IMG/VR virus record: IMGVR_UViG_3300042453_002208
Span: 1 to 40,040 of that record
DNA from: a virus
DNA: 40,040 nt
Reading direction: 5' to 3' (one strand)
Shown: piece after piece, positions 1 through 9,379 of the stretch
Layout: each line of letters opens with the position of its first letter
How positions within the stretch are numbered: position 1 is the first letter of the stretch
Position numbers and translations under genes: made by a program
Notes under the pieces: model-generated
What the model was told of the DNA's origin: nothing
Database searches by the model: none
Seen by the model: the letters and a program-made list of their open reading frames with translations, nothing else

Positions 1-3000
1 AATCAAAGAATGCAGTATCATAAGAAGCTGTTGGTAAACTATAAACTACAAATGACCCAGAATTGGTCATTGTAACTTTCTTAGTTGTTATCAACATTGG
101 ATCTTGATAATCACCTATTAAAGTGGTACTATCAGAGAATACTTCTAGTATTGGTAAACCTGAAATATCATTTACACTAAATAATGATCCTGATAAACTA
201 TCATTTATACTAAACAATTCGCCTTGTGAACCTTGTACTGTAAAGATTGGTTGTGTAGAACCTGATCCTATTACTGTAAATATAGCACCTGATATTGCTG
301 TGTTGAATGATCCTGATATGCGGGTTGTACCTGCTATATCTAGAGATGCGGTTGGGAAATTTCCAGATCCTATACTTACTTTACCATCAAATCTAGCTGA
401 TAAATCATCTGTAATCCTTAATGCTGGTGACTGGTTAGCATTTTCAGCACGGAATGAAGTTGATGCGTTTGTATTTCCCGCACCTCTAGTGTGTAATCTA
501 GCACCAGCCGATGTTGAGTTAAGCCCAAATTGAGCATTACCATTTACAGTTAATGTTTGCCCAGGTGTAGTGGTTCCTATACCAACATTACCACTTGAAC
601 TTATGTTAATATGTTGTGCTGTTTGTGAACCTGCTCCTAATGAAAATAATGATTGACTAAGTCCTGTAGTTATATATGCTGTTCCTCCATTATATGGAGT
701 CAGAAAGTTCATAGCATAGTTACTATCATCCCTGGGTTGGAATCTCCATGTAGCATTTTCTCCAGCAATAGTACTTAACAACCATTCAACATTAGGTATG
801 TGTACTCTATGTAACAATCTATGTTGTCTTCCTGAGGATATGCTTGAGGAGGCAAATAAGATACCCACTCTATTATTAGCGTCAACAGAAGTTAAAGCTA
901 ATGGTAAACTTGAATCAGATGACCCAGATGCGTTTATTTGTAAACGATAAGCTGATGTATTAGTTGCTATGCCTATATTACCACTTCCACTTACATATAA
1001 GATATTGTTTACTGTGGGTGAATCTATTTCTAATAGTCCTGAGTTTGATGAACCTGATATATGGAGTAATGCTGTTGGGGTTGTTGTTCCAATACCAACA
1101 TTACCTTTAAGTGCTGTTTTTGTAATACTATCATTACCTAGTACAACACTGTTGCTTCCGATTCCGTTTGCTGCGTATCCAATAACAATTTGATTTGTTT
1201 CTCCATTATTATTAGCCTTAGCATCATATCCTACAAAAATAGAATTATTAGAACTCGATAATGATGTTGAGCCATCTACTAATGTTCTGCCAGACAATGT
1301 TCCAATTACAGTATTATTACTACCAGTATTTAAGTAGAACAGAGATGATATTCCGACTCCAGTATTATTATTACCAGTTGTATTATTATATAGCGCATAT
1401 TCGCCGATGGCTGTGTTAGAACTTCCGGAAGTATTGACCCACATAGCTTGCATACCTACAGCCGTATTATCAGATCCGACTGAGTTGTTACTTAACACAT
1501 AGGCACCTACGGCTGTATTTCTTAACCCGGTAGTATTAAGCGGTAATACATTATATCCAACGGCTGTGTTTCGAGTACCGGTACGAATGGCACTTAATGT
1601 TGATGCTCCAAATGCAGTATTTTCTATTGCTGATGATGATATATTGCCTCCAAACGTTGATGATCCAAAAGCTGTATTTGTTGAGATATATCCTAAACCA
1701 TTTGAATAGACACTTCCGTTATCTAGTACTACTAAACTTGCACTTGCATTTGTATTTTCAACTCGGAGTGCTGTTGTACCAGAGGTAGCACCAGCACCTT
1801 TAACATGCAATGTAGATGATATAGAACCTGTGGTTCCAATACTTACACTACCTTTTAAGGCAGTGCGAGTGATACTGTCATTACCTAAAACAGCACTATT
1901 AGAACCTAAGCCAATAGCATTTTGTCCAATTACTATTTCATTTGCAGATCCTTGTGCTAATGCTTTAGTATTAGCACCTAAAAAGACACTACTATTTGAT
2001 GATGTTAATGCAGTTGTCCCGTCTGCTATGTAATAGCCAGCGTCTCTACCAAATGCTGAGTTGCTGGAGCCTGCTGTCATCCCATAAAGTGCAGTAGTTC
2101 CAAATGCAGAATTACTACCTCCAGCGCTAAAACGCAAAGCTAAATAACCAAACGCAGAATTTGAAGTACCTGTTGTATTACTTGAACCTAACGCTAAGTA
2201 ACCTACTGCTGTATTTGCTGTACCGGTTGTATTGTTACTTAATGCTGTGTCTCCAACAGCTGTGTTTGATAATTGATTACCTCCACCACGACCTACTCTT
2301 ACACCATTAATTGTTGCATCTGAGCCACTGGCGATTATAGAACCACTTACAGTCAAACTGCCTGTAGGTATAACTACAGTACCGAATAATGTTTGAGTAT
2401 CATTAGCAGCATCGCCTAATTGGTTTGAACCTGAAGAGTATTGTGTTTGATTAACTACTAATGTACTAATAGAGGCAGTACCATTTAAGGTTAAATTACC
2501 GTTAAATGTTAAGTTTTGATTTAATGTATTAAGGAAAGATGCTGTTAAAGCATTTGTAGCCCAACTTGCAGTACCAAATAATGAGCCTGTAAATACTCCA
2601 TTAAATGATCCACTAAATGAACCTGTGTTTGATAAAAATTGGTCTACACGATTTGCTGTTAGTATTACAGACGGTATTCCTGGGTGTGTACCTGAAATTG
2701 ACTCTGCTAGTAGTCTTATATTAGTATCAGCAGATATCCATATAATTTGGTAATAATCTCCAGCCGCTGAAGAGACAAACCAGTTCCAAGCTGCTACTTG
2801 TTTATCATTATTACCACTTAATGTTAAGGTAGTTGCTGTGTCAGTTAAATCAATTCCATTTTTACGTAACCATATTACTATTTCGTCTGCTCCACTATCT
2901 GTTTTATCTACTTGTGCTGAGAATTGTATATTATATATCCCAGCATTTTCTGTTTTAACATATGTGTTAAAAGGGTTTGTTGATCCAGATATTGATACTC

Positions 3001-3415
3001 CGTTTGTTATGTCTGTTGAATCGAAAGACATTGAACGAGGTACATTAGCTACAGGATTAGTTTGGGTTGTTGTATCATAAAAACTACCATATGAACCTGT
3101 TGCTGTATTAAATCCTCCTCCACCTGCTGTTGAAGAAACAGTAACTTGACCTAAACCATTTGTTGGTGATAAAGTAATATTAGGACCTGCTAGTAATTGA
3201 GTTACGCCACCATTAGATGCATATGAAGCTGTTAAGGCGTAAGAAGCACTTATAGCACTTCCACCTCCACTACCAGTAAATTCTTTTACAATGTTACCAG
3301 AACCACTACCGTAAAATAGTTTTCCATCAACTACGTTAATAGCTAATTCACCCTGTGTTAATGAAGAGGGAACTGCTCCTGATCCGGTACTATTTTTTAT
3401 TATTATTGTAGCCAT
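1..3415 (-). CDS. Giant tail fibre / adhesin with YadA-head-like NTAVG repeats (C-terminus cut off)
   Basis: Open from ATG at 3415 to the left edge, giving at least 1138 residues with the C-terminus missing. The first ~50 residues (MATIIIKNSTGSG, then LTQGELAINVVDGKLFYG) are a fibre N-terminus common in environmental phages. A Gly/Ser-rich linker follows. Roughly residues 380-780 are dominated by 13-16-residue repeats of the type NTAVGYLAL / NTTGSNNT, the pattern of the left-handed beta-roll in YadA-type adhesin heads. VGIGTTTP/LHISGSS fibre repeats come next. By family knowledge it is a trimeric host-binding fibre; an S74 chaperone domain could lie beyond the edge but is not seen. A copy of the ATATTTATA motif sits 7 nt upstream of the ATG. 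It shares segments with the fibre at 24131-28801. Fibre identity is confident; the receptor is unknown. Confidence 0.85.
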   Translation of the reverse strand, partial: MATIIIKNSTGSGAVPSSLTQGELAINVVDGKLFYGSGSGNIVKEFTGSGGGSAISASYALTASYASNGGVTQLLAGPNITLSPTNGLGQVTVSSTAGGGGFNTATGSYGSFYDTTTQTNPVANVPRSMSFDSTDITNGVSISGSTNPFNTYVKTENAGIYNIQFSAQVDKTDSGADEIVIWLRKNGIDLTDTATTLTLSGNNDKQVAAWNWFVSSAAGDYYQIIWISADTNIRLLAESISGTHPGIPSVILTANRVDQFLSNTGSFSGSFNGVFTGSLFGTASWATNALTASFLNTLNQNLTFNGNLTLNGTASISTLVVNQTQYSSGSNQLGDAANDTQTLFGTVVIPTGSLTVSGSIIASGSDATINGVRVGRGGGNQLSNTAVGDTALSNNTTGTANTAVGYLALGSSNTTGTSNSAFGYLALRFSAGGSNSAFGTTALYGMTAGSSNSAFGRDAGYYIADGTTALTSSNSSVFLGANTKALAQGSANEIVIGQNAIGLGSNSAVLGNDSITRTALKGSVSIGTTGSISSTLHVKGAGATSGTTALRVENTNASASLVVLDNGSVYSNGLGYISTNTAFGSSTFGGNISSSAIENTAFGASTLSAIRTGTRNTAVGYNVLPLNTTGLRNTAVGAYVLSNNSVGSDNTAVGMQAMWVNTSGSSNTAIGEYALYNNTTGNNNTGVGISSLFYLNTGSNNTVIGTLSGRTLVDGSTSLSSSNNSIFVGYDAKANNNGETNQIVIGYAANGIGSNSVVLGNDSITKTALKGNVGIGTTTPTALLHISGSSNSGLLEIDSPTVNNILYVSGSGNIGIATNTSAYRLQINASGSSDSSLPLALTSVDANNRVGILFASSSISSGRQHRLLHRVHIPNVEWLLSTIAGENATWRFQPRDDSNYAMNFLTPYNGGTAYITTGLSQSLFSLGAGSQTAQHINISSSGNVGIGTTTPGQTLTVNGNAQFGLNSTSAGARLHTRGAGNTNASTSFRAENANQSPALRITDDLSARFDGKVSIGSGNFPTASLDIAGTTRISGSFNTAISGAIFTVIGSGSTQPIFTVQGSQGELFSINDSLSGSLFSVNDISGLPILEVFSDSTTLIGDYQDPMLITTKKVTMTNSGSFVVYSLPTASYDTAFFD

Positions 3416-3422
3416 TCTTTAT

Positions 3423-3431
3423 TATAAATAT
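3423..3431 (-). promoter_or_regulatory. ATATTTATA element, giant fibre (left)
   Basis: Exact 9-mer on the minus strand, 7 nt upstream of the ATG at 3415; it shares its end with the stop of the 57-residue gene. Confidence 0.45.
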
Positions 3432-3604
3432 TAAAAAGTCCCTCCATCTATGGTAAGGCCATTACCATTCCCTGAGAATGAGCCTGTGAAGTTAAGTATT
3501 GCAAGCGATCCAGTACCATTATAGACATCGCTTCCATCCGACTGCAAAACGCGTTGGTAGCTGTCCTCAATATTTTGACCTGTGAAATCAAATGGTCCAG
3601 GCAT
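3431..3604 (-). CDS. Short Gly/Ser-rich virion-type protein (57 aa), hypothetical
   Basis: ATG at 3604, TAA at 3431-3433. The 57-residue product begins MPGPFDFTGQNIEDSYQRVL and contains GSFSGNGNGLTIDGGTF at its end. That C-terminal pattern (GSFSG-x-G-x-GLT ... DGGTF, then stop) also ends the 89-residue protein at 4502-4771, so the two are probably related. It lies 15 nt upstream of the giant fibre gene and 14 nt downstream of the 185-residue gene. The GSFSG/GLT motif is frequent in phage tail fibre and baseplate-attached proteins, so a small fibre-attachment or baseplate component is a reasonable inference, not shown. Reading frame and composition support a real gene. Confidence 0.65.
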   Translation of the reverse strand: MPGPFDFTGQNIEDSYQRVLQSDGSDVYNGTGSLAILNFTGSFSGNGNGLTIDGGTF

Positions 3605-3618
3605 AACTTTTATTTAAA

Positions 3619-4176
3619 TTATTTAGGTAGTTTAGCAACTATCCCATTTATAATTTCTTGAACATAATTTTGTTCAATTTTATTTTCTTGTAAATAAGTA
3701 CCAATTATATTGTTTACTTTATCTTTTTTAACAGTTAAGTTTTTAACATTGATATCTTCTTTAACCAACATTTTAACTATTCGAATAATATGTTCAGTTA
3801 CAGGATCAACTTCTTGTATTCCTGTAATTTGAATTTTAGGAGTACTATCTTTTATAACTTCAGCATCATTTGATTTAACTTCTACAGTTACTTTACGAGA
3901 TGAATCTACTATAAATTCTGACTTCCATGGACTAAAATACGTATCCTCTGCTATGACTTCAAGCTTTATTTGACCTGAGGTGCTATCTTCTAATAATCCT
4001 TTTAATTTTTTAATAGGAATAGAGCATTTTCCGTCTTTATTAATTGTTCCTTCGAACATTAAATTAATATCTTCAGACTCAATAATTAATCGGGCTGAAC
4101 TATTCTTTAATGAAGCACCTTCAAGTTTAATATTACACTCAAATACTTCGGGTTTATCAGTAAATAATTTATACAT
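3619..4176 (-). CDS. Hypothetical protein (185 aa), likely baseplate-region structural or assembly protein
   Basis: I do not recognise the family. Residues 1-110 look beta-rich with alternating hydrophobic residues (VFECNIKLEG, KIQITGIQEV), compatible with an immunoglobulin-like sandwich. Residues 125-185 are predicted helical and Lys-rich (IIRIVKMLVKEDINVKNLTV). No signal peptide or membrane segment is seen. Its ATG overlaps the stop of the upstream 108-residue gene by one base (TAATG), so translation is likely coupled. Position at the end of the baseplate unit and before the fibre gene suggests a role in fibre attachment or assembly; this is inference only. Confidence 0.7.
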   Translation of the reverse strand: MYKLFTDKPEVFECNIKLEGASLKNSSARLIIESEDINLMFEGTINKDGKCSIPIKKLKGLLEDSTSGQIKLEVIAEDTYFSPWKSEFIVDSSRKVTVEVKSNDAEVIKDSTPKIQITGIQEVDPVTEHIIRIVKMLVKEDINVKNLTVKKDKVNNIIGTYLQENKIEQNYVQEIINGIVAKLPK

Positions 4177-4502
4177 TATAATTCTACTTTTATGTTTATT
4201 CCTAAGACTTCCTTAGCAACTAGGGATACGTCCGATATACGTATTTTACGTTCTAGTACCTCTTTCGTTTCTTTATATTCTCTGCCTTCTACTTTACAAA
4301 GCAATTTTATGAATTTTTGTTTTTTCTTAGGGTGTTTACCAAAGAAATCATCAGGCGTATAACCACCACCTAAAGCGGTTACTACCTCGGTTATCAGCGC
4401 GCAATCATCCCAGGTAAACGGATTAGCGCTCTGGTTTGGGAATGGATTCGATTCCCAAGAGAAATTCGCGTTACCCCACTGAAATGGTGTTCTTGTACTC
4501 AT
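4176..4502 (-). CDS. Hypothetical protein (108 aa) in baseplate/fibre unit
   Basis: Not recognised. The N-terminus is rich in Trp/Phe/Pro (FQWGNANFSWESNPFPNQ), followed by a predicted helical, Lys-rich middle (KKKQKFIKLLCKVEGREYKE) and an amphipathic C-terminus. Its start overlaps the stop of the 89-residue gene by one base and its own stop overlaps the start of the 185-residue gene (TAATG at both ends), so it sits in a tightly coupled set. The aromatic N-terminus could dock onto another structural protein. Function unknown. Confidence 0.7.
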   Translation of the reverse strand: MSTRTPFQWGNANFSWESNPFPNQSANPFTWDDCALITEVVTALGGGYTPDDFFGKHPKKKQKFIKLLCKVEGREYKETKEVLERKIRISDVSLVAKEVLGINIKVEL

Positions 4503-4771
4503 TAGAAAGTACCTCCGTCAACTAATTTACTTAAATTAACATTAAATTTGTCACCATCACCTTTTGTAAAGGATATATTTGTGTTTGAAGAATTAGCAGC
4601 AAATGATGCTGTAACTAAGAATGATCCTGTGGTAGTACTTACACCTGTTAGCCCACTTCCATCTCCTGAGAATGAGCCAGTAAATGATCCTGTAAAGAAA
4701 TTTCCAGCACCTGTAAAGTTACCATAGTAATTACCTGTGCCACCAATGTCTATAGGAAAAAATTCAGCCAT
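4502..4771 (-). CDS. Short Gly/Ser-rich fibre-like protein (89 aa)
   Basis: 89 residues. After MAEFFPIDIGGTGNYYGNF it carries GSFTGSFSGDGSGLTGVS, a motif very common in phage tail fibres, and it ends VDGGTF at the stop. The same ending closes the 57-residue protein at 3431-3604. An ATATTTATA element lies 10 nt upstream of the ATG and overlaps the stop of the preceding 176-residue gene. It heads a coupled unit (TAATG) of three or four small genes before the giant fibre, consistent with a short fibre or adaptor. Structural role is likely; precise role unknown. Confidence 0.7.
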   Translation of the reverse strand: MAEFFPIDIGGTGNYYGNFTGAGNFFTGSFTGSFSGDGSGLTGVSTTTGSFLVTASFAANSSNTNISFTKGDGDKFNVNLSKLVDGGTF

Positions 4772-4781
4772 TATTTTTAAT

Positions 4782-4790
4782 TATAAATAT
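4782..4790 (-). promoter_or_regulatory. ATATTTATA element, small fibre-like gene
   Basis: Exact 9-mer 10 nt upstream of the ATG at 4771, touching the stop of the 176-residue gene. Confidence 0.45.
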
Positions 4791-5320
4791 TAGGCTGTTG
4801 GTTTATAATACTTAAGATAATCTTCTTTTAAATATAAGCCTAAGTATGGGAGATTTAGATTCTGTTGTGCTAATAAAACCATATTCCTATTCACATTAAA
4901 AGTAGCATCTCTATCTCCGGTTAACTGCCATTGTAATTGGAATTTAAAATACAAAGTATTATTAACATCATTATCGTATTGATCTTTAGTTAATTCTTCG
5001 TATAAAAATTCATTTCGTTTTTTCTTAAAATAACGAGTAAATACTCCTCTTTTGTAGTCCTCGGGTGTTGGGAACATAGGAGGAATAGGAGAAGTAATTG
5101 GTGATATAGTTAAGTTAGGAGCATCACTACTAAGAGCAGGTACTAATTCATCATTCATGCCATCACCTGGAAACTTACCTGTGTAGTATTTCCCGGTAGA
5201 TAGTTTGTAGTAAAATCCTGTGTAGTATGGGCCGTTGTTATTGTAGTTAACAATGGTTTTAAACTCGCCTCCACTAGTTTGGAGACCTTGTTGGATTTTA
5301 TTTTTAGGATAATATGCCAT
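4790..5320 (-). CDS. Hypothetical virion protein (176 aa), baseplate region
   Basis: Not recognised by family. The protein is Tyr/Asn-rich (VNYNNNGPYYTGFYYKLSTG near residues 24-43), with a Pro-rich segment (ISPITSPIPPMFPTPEDYKR) and an aromatic C-terminal half (LYFKFQLQWQLTG). The YYTGFYYKLSTGKYYTG pattern suggests a beta-structured virion-surface protein. Its ATG overlaps the stop of the hub gene by one base (TAATG), so it is likely made together with the hub protein and may bind it. Confidence 0.7.
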   Translation of the reverse strand: MAYYPKNKIQQGLQTSGGEFKTIVNYNNNGPYYTGFYYKLSTGKYYTGKFPGDGMNDELVPALSSDAPNLTISPITSPIPPMFPTPEDYKRGVFTRYFKKKRNEFLYEELTKDQYDNDVNNTLYFKFQLQWQLTGDRDATFNVNRNMVLLAQQNLNLPYLGLYLKEDYLKYYKPTA

Positions 5321-8300
5321 TACGCAGTTCTATTTGCATTTTGTAATATAGGTAATAATATTAGGTATTTACTCCAAACTTCATCAGCACCAGTACCGTT
5401 TACTGTTCTTCTGGCTTTATCCTTATCGTTAGCTTTTACATAAGCATAAGTATTATGCTCAGTCATCCAAGCTGATATAACGTTATATGCTACTTCATCA
5501 CTAGTAAATATTAGTTCTGGGTTGCCTACTAGGTCTATTCCTAGTATGTTTCCATATGTTTCGTAGTTTCCTTTTCCTGTTAGTTGGACAAGGCCTCTAC
5601 CAAAGTATGGAAGACCATTATTATCTGTTCCTAATGTGTAGTAGTCTATTTTAGAACCTGCGTCAGATTTATAATAATTTTTAGCTGCTAAACATGGGCC
5701 GTTAGTATTAGCGGCTACACCTGCTGGGGTTGGTGGGAGATATGGGTCCCCAACTTTTTCTATTTTAGGTTGTGAGTTATTTCTAGTACATAAGTAATCT
5801 GATTCCCATCTTATTGTAGAGAAATTAGCTTCTTGTTTTGCGGTTGCTAAAAGGTAGGCAGCATCTTCTACATCTACTATGTTTTGGTCATTTTTAATAT
5901 AACGTAATACTTTTCTTAAAGATGCTTCAAAGTTTGCAGTTCTTAAAGCACTAGCTTGGATTTTACTTACAACATCATTAATATCAAATTTTTTCCAATC
6001 ATTTCCAACAAATGAAGTATCATCAGTTCCAAAAGGATTTGCGTTTGCTTGCCAATTCCCAGCTCTAGGAATTACAATTGATCTTCTAGTTATATTTTCT
6101 ACATCATCAGCATTTTCAATTTGTACCCCTTCATACCTAGGTCCACATATACTATTCAATGTTGTTTTCCAACCATTTTCATCTACATGGTGCGATACAC
6201 CTGAGCATATAAATTGTATTTTGTTTTTATATGCATCAGGGAGTAGTGTTGTGTCTATAGTATATGATTCATAGATGCGGGGGCCACTTAATCCAAGCAT
6301 TGTTAATTCCAAGTCGAATGGTATAAAACCAATGCCCGGGATTTTTCCTCTATTTGTAAAATCTCCTATTTGAGCATTGAATATATCTCCAATTGATCCT
6401 TTAATTGATGATATATCTGCGTCTGTTAGTGAGAAATCTCCTACTTTTCTGTTAAATTCTTTTAAATATATGATATTCTCTTTGTATATCGTTTCAGTAT
6501 CTTTTCCAGTATCAGCATTAGTGTTGTCTTTTCTTTCAATAATTCTATCTGTTAATCCATCATTCCATTTACTTAAAGCAGTTGAATTAGAACCTACAAC
6601 ATTACCATTCTTTTGTGCTCCAATAGTAGTCATTGTAGCAAAATTATTTGATAATTTAGTTTTAAAATTAACGTTTTCTATAAAACTACCATAATTAGGT
6701 CTTAAAATATTAGCATTAAATTGTATTATTTTAAATCTACTATTATTTTTATCTACAGTTCCTGGAATGAAGGTATTGTCTATGATTCGGTATGAGTTGG
6801 TGTCTTCAGTGTATATGATTTGAAAGTTGTTAACATTACCTAAAGCGTTTTGAATTCGTTTCATTAGTGTATCTAAAAAATCATATAATGAAATTTCACC
6901 TGTTGATAAATTTACATTTTTATCTAAAATTCCGGCTATACATTCTAAGTTAACATATATATGCATAGTATTACCTCTCCATGTATTACCTTTAGTTTTA
7001 TAACCAGTGTCTTTTAAAAGATCAAATACATTTGAAGTACCGTTGTTTGGGGGAAGATAATTAGATGATAAGTCATAGTATGTACGAGTTGTAATCCCAC
7101 TATAGTATGCTCGTTCATGCTCTAAATCATAGCCGGCATAGTAATCATATGAACGATACAATGATCTTCGTTCATTTTTTTTCCGGAAGTACTCATCTCT
7201 AGATATTTCAGTTGGAGTAATAGCGTTTCTGTTTCCAAGATCTCTAGGATCAATATTTCCAGGGTTAAAATCAAAGTATTTATCTCCTAAATCTTGATAA
7301 GCTCTATAGTGGCTTACTATATATTCAGTTCCTTCTACTATGTTTACAGGAACATATGTAGTATTAAGGTCAATCCAACTAGTTAAAGCTGTTTTAGCTT
7401 TACCTTGGTCTGAGCTATAGTTTAAAATATCATTTTTGTTGGTTTCTAGAGCTGGGGTATAATAATTAATTATATTTATGCTAGAACCTGGGGCCGTGTT
7501 AGTAGATTGGGGGACGGTTTGGTTTACAATAACGGATGGGCCCCAAAATACTCCGTATTGGAATGTTGCATTTACAATACCTGATGTTCCACCACTAAAT
7601 TGTGATGCTCCTGTGTTGTCATTAACATCAAATACTTCTAAAAAATTGTATGTTTTTTCTACATAAGCATATCCTGAGGTAGCATCATTAGACCCAGTTG
7701 CGGTTTGGTCCATTGGGATTAAACATACTTTTGGGTCAAGTGAGCATTGTCGTGGGAAGGTAAAGCAATGGTTAGTATTATAATTATAGTCTATTTTAAA
7801 TAGTGGAGGGCGAAATTTATCTTCTCCTTTTGTAGTATCATACACTAATAAGAATGATTCTAATATTCTCATTAGTGTGCCTAATTTAATATAATATTGA
7901 AGACCATTTGTACCTTCACTTAAACTAGAATAACCAAAAGCCCAAGCTTCATTCCATGTTAGATAATCACCTGCTTTACTAAAATCTACAGTTCTATTAA
8001 AAACAGATTTAAGATCAGACATCCATTCTAAATTACCATTGTGGATAGGAGTTTGGGATGCTCCGTTCCCGTTTGAGTTAAAGTACTCATTATTATAATC
8101 TACCCCGTGTGCATATCCTCTACCAGAGTATACTTGGGTAGTAATAGAGTTTAAGATTTTATTTATAGTAGTTTTTTGAGCATTAGCTGCAAGTAAAGAT
8201 GTAGATGTTGGAGCTGCACCAATAGGTTTTACAGCTGGGTAGTTAGTGTTGATTTTTAAGGATTCAATTACATCTCCTACTGATTTAGCAGTTATGGTTA

Positions 8301-9069
8301 TATCATATCCCCCATCTGGTCTTAGGGTCCAGGTAAAGTTGGTGACTAGGCCAAAAAATGCATCATAATTACCATTAGATCCTTCTCTGTTACTTTCAAT
8401 ATTGTCTAATAGTCCTTGTTGAGTAACATTTCCTTTTAAAAATATTTGAGAAAGATCCCATGTTGATGATGGTCTAAAAATACTATCGTTATCAAAATAC
8501 ATACTATGTCCCCACTCTAATAAAATACTATATTTTAATCGCATATATAGTATTTCTATAATTTTGAATTGTTGAAGACTATGACATTGGATTTGAATAT
8601 TAGCTTCTCTTAAAGATCCTCTATTCATAGCCTTGATATCAATAGATTTAATGCCTGGAGGGGGTACTAGACCGTAGTCTGCATCCGAGTAGAAACCATA
8701 GGATGTTGGGTATTGTCCTATTGAGCCATCAAAGTACCCATACCCACTTGTTAATGTATCTAATTTTCCAACAGCTTTTTGTGTTTGTGGGTCATAACTA
8801 CTAATATATACTGATCTACCACCATATAATTTATTGTATGCAGCTAGGCCATTGCTATTATATAATGGGTTATTTTGTAAACCTAGTTGAGTTAAGATAT
8901 TACTGTCTACATTTACCCCAGACGTAAGACGAATGAAAGGTGCGTTGCTATTTACAAATTGGTAGACTTCTTGGTCTTTAAGGCCTAGCCCTAGTTTTTC
9001 TTGTCTTACCCTAATTTGTTTTTTAACATAATCTTCAAAACTTGCTCCTATGATGTTACTAGATGCCAT
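5320..9069 (-). CDS. Baseplate hub protein with C-terminal GH19-type peptidoglycan hydrolase domain
   Basis: 1249 residues. The N-terminal ~1000 residues match the large baseplate/hub proteins of T4-type environmental phages; a signature near residues 905-975 is IPGIGFIPFDLELTMLGLSG followed by a segment ending in SGVSHHVDENGW. The last ~165 residues look like glycoside hydrolase family 19: ATAKQEANF holds the expected catalytic Glu, and FGRGLVQLTGKGNYETYG is the substrate-cleft signature. Inferred role: it forms the tip hub and locally opens peptidoglycan at injection, the job of T4 gp5-gp27, here with the enzyme at the C-terminus. gp53 lies 2 nt upstream. Hub assignment is probable; the GH19 domain is well supported. 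Confidence 0.82.
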   Translation of the reverse strand: MASSNIIGASFEDYVKKQIRVRQEKLGLGLKDQEVYQFVNSNAPFIRLTSGVNVDSNILTQLGLQNNPLYNSNGLAAYNKLYGGRSVYISSYDPQTQKAVGKLDTLTSGYGYFDGSIGQYPTSYGFYSDADYGLVPPPGIKSIDIKAMNRGSLREANIQIQCHSLQQFKIIEILYMRLKYSILLEWGHSMYFDNDSIFRPSSTWDLSQIFLKGNVTQQGLLDNIESNREGSNGNYDAFFGLVTNFTWTLRPDGGYDITITAKSVGDVIESLKINTNYPAVKPIGAAPTSTSLLAANAQKTTINKILNSITTQVYSGRGYAHGVDYNNEYFNSNGNGASQTPIHNGNLEWMSDLKSVFNRTVDFSKAGDYLTWNEAWAFGYSSLSEGTNGLQYYIKLGTLMRILESFLLVYDTTKGEDKFRPPLFKIDYNYNTNHCFTFPRQCSLDPKVCLIPMDQTATGSNDATSGYAYVEKTYNFLEVFDVNDNTGASQFSGGTSGIVNATFQYGVFWGPSVIVNQTVPQSTNTAPGSSINIINYYTPALETNKNDILNYSSDQGKAKTALTSWIDLNTTYVPVNIVEGTEYIVSHYRAYQDLGDKYFDFNPGNIDPRDLGNRNAITPTEISRDEYFRKKNERRSLYRSYDYYAGYDLEHERAYYSGITTRTYYDLSSNYLPPNNGTSNVFDLLKDTGYKTKGNTWRGNTMHIYVNLECIAGILDKNVNLSTGEISLYDFLDTLMKRIQNALGNVNNFQIIYTEDTNSYRIIDNTFIPGTVDKNNSRFKIIQFNANILRPNYGSFIENVNFKTKLSNNFATMTTIGAQKNGNVVGSNSTALSKWNDGLTDRIIERKDNTNADTGKDTETIYKENIIYLKEFNRKVGDFSLTDADISSIKGSIGDIFNAQIGDFTNRGKIPGIGFIPFDLELTMLGLSGPRIYESYTIDTTLLPDAYKNKIQFICSGVSHHVDENGWKTTLNSICGPRYEGVQIENADDVENITRRSIVIPRAGNWQANANPFGTDDTSFVGNDWKKFDINDVVSKIQASALRTANFEASLRKVLRYIKNDQNIVDVEDAAYLLATAKQEANFSTIRWESDYLCTRNNSQPKIEKVGDPYLPPTPAGVAANTNGPCLAAKNYYKSDAGSKIDYYTLGTDNNGLPYFGRGLVQLTGKGNYETYGNILGIDLVGNPELIFTSDEVAYNVISAWMTEHNTYAYVKANDKDKARRTVNGTGADEVWSKYLILLPILQNANRTA

Positions 9070-9071
9070 AT

Positions 9072-9374
9072 TTAAGAGTTTAATTCGTTATAACTGCTTA
9101 TTATTTCTGTCACGTTAATAGGTATTCTAATTTGAGTACCTATAGGAATAAATATAGAATTTTGGGGTAGAGCGTTATTAGCAATAGAAATAATCCACCA
9201 AAGTGATGAATCCCCATAATATTGATTTGCCAATAAATCATATCTATCTCCAATAGTTGTTATAACATATATATCATTTACTGATAGTGGGACAGTAGGG
9301 TACTTTGAGTCTCGGTACTGTCTTACTCCAGTGTTAAGATTTTTTTCTATTTTTATATATTGGTAACGATTCAT
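9072..9374 (-). CDS. gp53: Baseplate wedge subunit gp53
   Basis: 100 residues, matching the gp53-type wedge family. The core is a LysM-like fold with the signature DRYDLLANQYYGDSSLWWII followed by ANNALPQNSIFIPIGTQIRI. In T4, gp53 is one of the wedge proteins that joins neighbouring baseplate wedges around the hub. Cellular peptidoglycan binding is not implied by the LysM-like fold here. It sits directly between the 625-residue structural protein (5 nt gap) and the hub gene (2 nt gap), as expected for a baseplate cluster. T4 gp53 is about twice as long, so this is a minimal version. Confidence 0.85.
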   Translation of the reverse strand: MNRYQYIKIEKNLNTGVRQYRDSKYPTVPLSVNDIYVITTIGDRYDLLANQYYGDSSLWWIISIANNALPQNSIFIPIGTQIRIPINVTEIISSYNELNS

Positions 9375-9379
9375 GTTTT

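Noticed and set aside
5320-5850. Stand-alone endolysin gene
   Set aside because: The GH19 segment is continuous with the hub reading frame; there is no internal start with a leader or a nearby holin.
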